64,000 nucleotides of DNA, taken from contig NZ_CP054916.1 in the NCBI RefSeq assembly GCF_013364155.1, positions 1,673,001 through 1,737,000 on the forward strand, in the 5' to 3' direction. The position numbers and the translations under genes are program-made. The DNA is from Streptomyces sp. NA02950. Lineage in GTDB: Bacteria > Actinomycetota > Actinomycetes > Streptomycetales > Streptomycetaceae. The notes below the pieces were generated by a model. That model ran no database searches. It worked only from the letters and a program-made list of their open reading frames with translations, and was not told the origin of the DNA. Shown piece by piece: positions 63,600 through 64,000 of this stretch (position 1 is its first letter; every line of letters begins with the position of its first letter).

Positions 63600-64000
63600 G
63601 TGGTCAACCCCTGGCTGGCGATGGCACCCGGCACGAACCCGGCGGAGCGCACCCGTGCCGTGCGCCGCGCCCATGAGGAGTTCCTGACGGAGGGGGCCGT
63701 GGATCCCACCGTCCGTCCCGTGGTGGCGGATTCGTGGCGGCGCTCGGCCGACGCCCGGGTGACACAGGAGTGCGTGGCGCCGATCGAACTGGCGGACGAC
63801 ACGCTGGAGGCGTACCGGGCGGAACATCCGCTGGCGCGGGTGATGCCACTGTTCCGGGAGCTGCTGGGCGCGATCGCCTACGACGGGGCCCATCTGATGG
63901 CGGTCTGCGACGAGCAGGGGCGGCTGCTGTGGGTGGAGGGGCACACCGGCGTACGGGACCGGGCCGAGCGGATGAACTTCGTGGCCGGGGCGCGCTGGGA
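63600..64000 (+). CDS. GAF-domain regulator, N-terminal part (cut by window edge)
   Basis: 133 codons are visible. VVADSWRRSADARV and HPLARVMPLFRELLGAIAYD followed by HLMAVCDEQGRLLWVEGHTG are the start of the helical and GAF sensory region found in AcoR-like and actinobacterial 'GAF domain-containing, helix-turn-helix' regulators. GTG 63600 follows GAGCGAGG. The C-terminal output domain lies outside the window, so its class cannot be stated. Confidence 0.8.
   Translation, partial: MVNPWLAMAPGTNPAERTRAVRRAHEEFLTEGAVDPTVRPVVADSWRRSADARVTQECVAPIELADDTLEAYRAEHPLARVMPLFRELLGAIAYDGAHLMAVCDEQGRLLWVEGHTGVRDRAERMNFVAGARW

Overview
The window is chromosomal DNA of a Streptomyces-like actinomycete. Coding GC is very high, GTG and TTG starts are common, and genes are packed into ATGA/GTGA-overlapping operons. 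Several genes appear leaderless (a TANNNT box 7-8 nt before the start codon). Rare TTA (bldA-type) codons occur in three genes. It also carries sporulation genes (smeA-sffA), rbpA and a DasR-type chitinase promoter. From roughly 38 to 57 kb the gene order (smeA, sffA, MocR, rbpA, fxsA, ppm1/lnt, amidohydrolase, Lrp, acyl-CoA dehydrogenase, GH18 chitinase) is, from memory, the order around SCO1415-SCO1429 of S. coelicolor, with an Mrp antiporter operon inserted. No database search was run.

0-3 kb is the tail of a small specialised-metabolite operon: the end of a luciferase-like monooxygenase, a free-standing NRPS condensation-type protein with a degenerate active site, a KAS III-like acyltransferase and a flavin reductase. 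3-12 kb is housekeeping: Old Yellow Enzyme with operator-like palindromes, BNR-repeat protein, ung, scramblase-like protein, BadF-type kinase, CbiX-like protein, lactonase and a FUSC-type membrane protein. 12.6-14.8 kb holds a three-gene cassette of unrecognised proteins with WXG-like helical N-termini, a TTA codon and a small membrane protein, resembling a secreted-effector/partner locus.

14.9-24 kb carries uppP, an Lrp regulator, a HAD phosphatase and a D,D-carboxypeptidase. It then has a short threonyl-tRNA synthetase preceded by a leader peptide with three consecutive Thr codons and a strong terminator hairpin, which is a textbook attenuator layout. A LysR-effector-domain-only protein, DUF5997, YjbQ, a lipoprotein, a flavin monooxygenase and a LacI regulator follow. 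24.6-34 kb contains lutABC (lactate oxidation), a penicillin-binding protein, and a ROK regulator overlapping lacZ. 34-38 kb shows genome turnover: two adjacent AraC genes share 260 bp of identical DNA at their 3' ends, and a frameshifted ROK gene runs into the remnant of a GH16 glycanase.

38-48 kb contains the sporulation pair smeA-sffA, a divergent MocR/YczE pair, rbpA with a consensus SigR promoter, fxsA, and a compact Mrp-type cation/proton antiporter operon. 48-64 kb contains ppm1 (with an in-frame 90-bp minisatellite at its start) and lnt, an amidohydrolase, an Lrp regulator, an acyl-CoA dehydrogenase, a GH18 chitinase, and a copper export operon. It ends with an ECF sigma factor facing a small zinc-finger anti-sigma-like gene, a His/Met-rich membrane protein, a 42-residue zinc-ribbon protein and the start of a GAF-domain regulator cut by the window edge.
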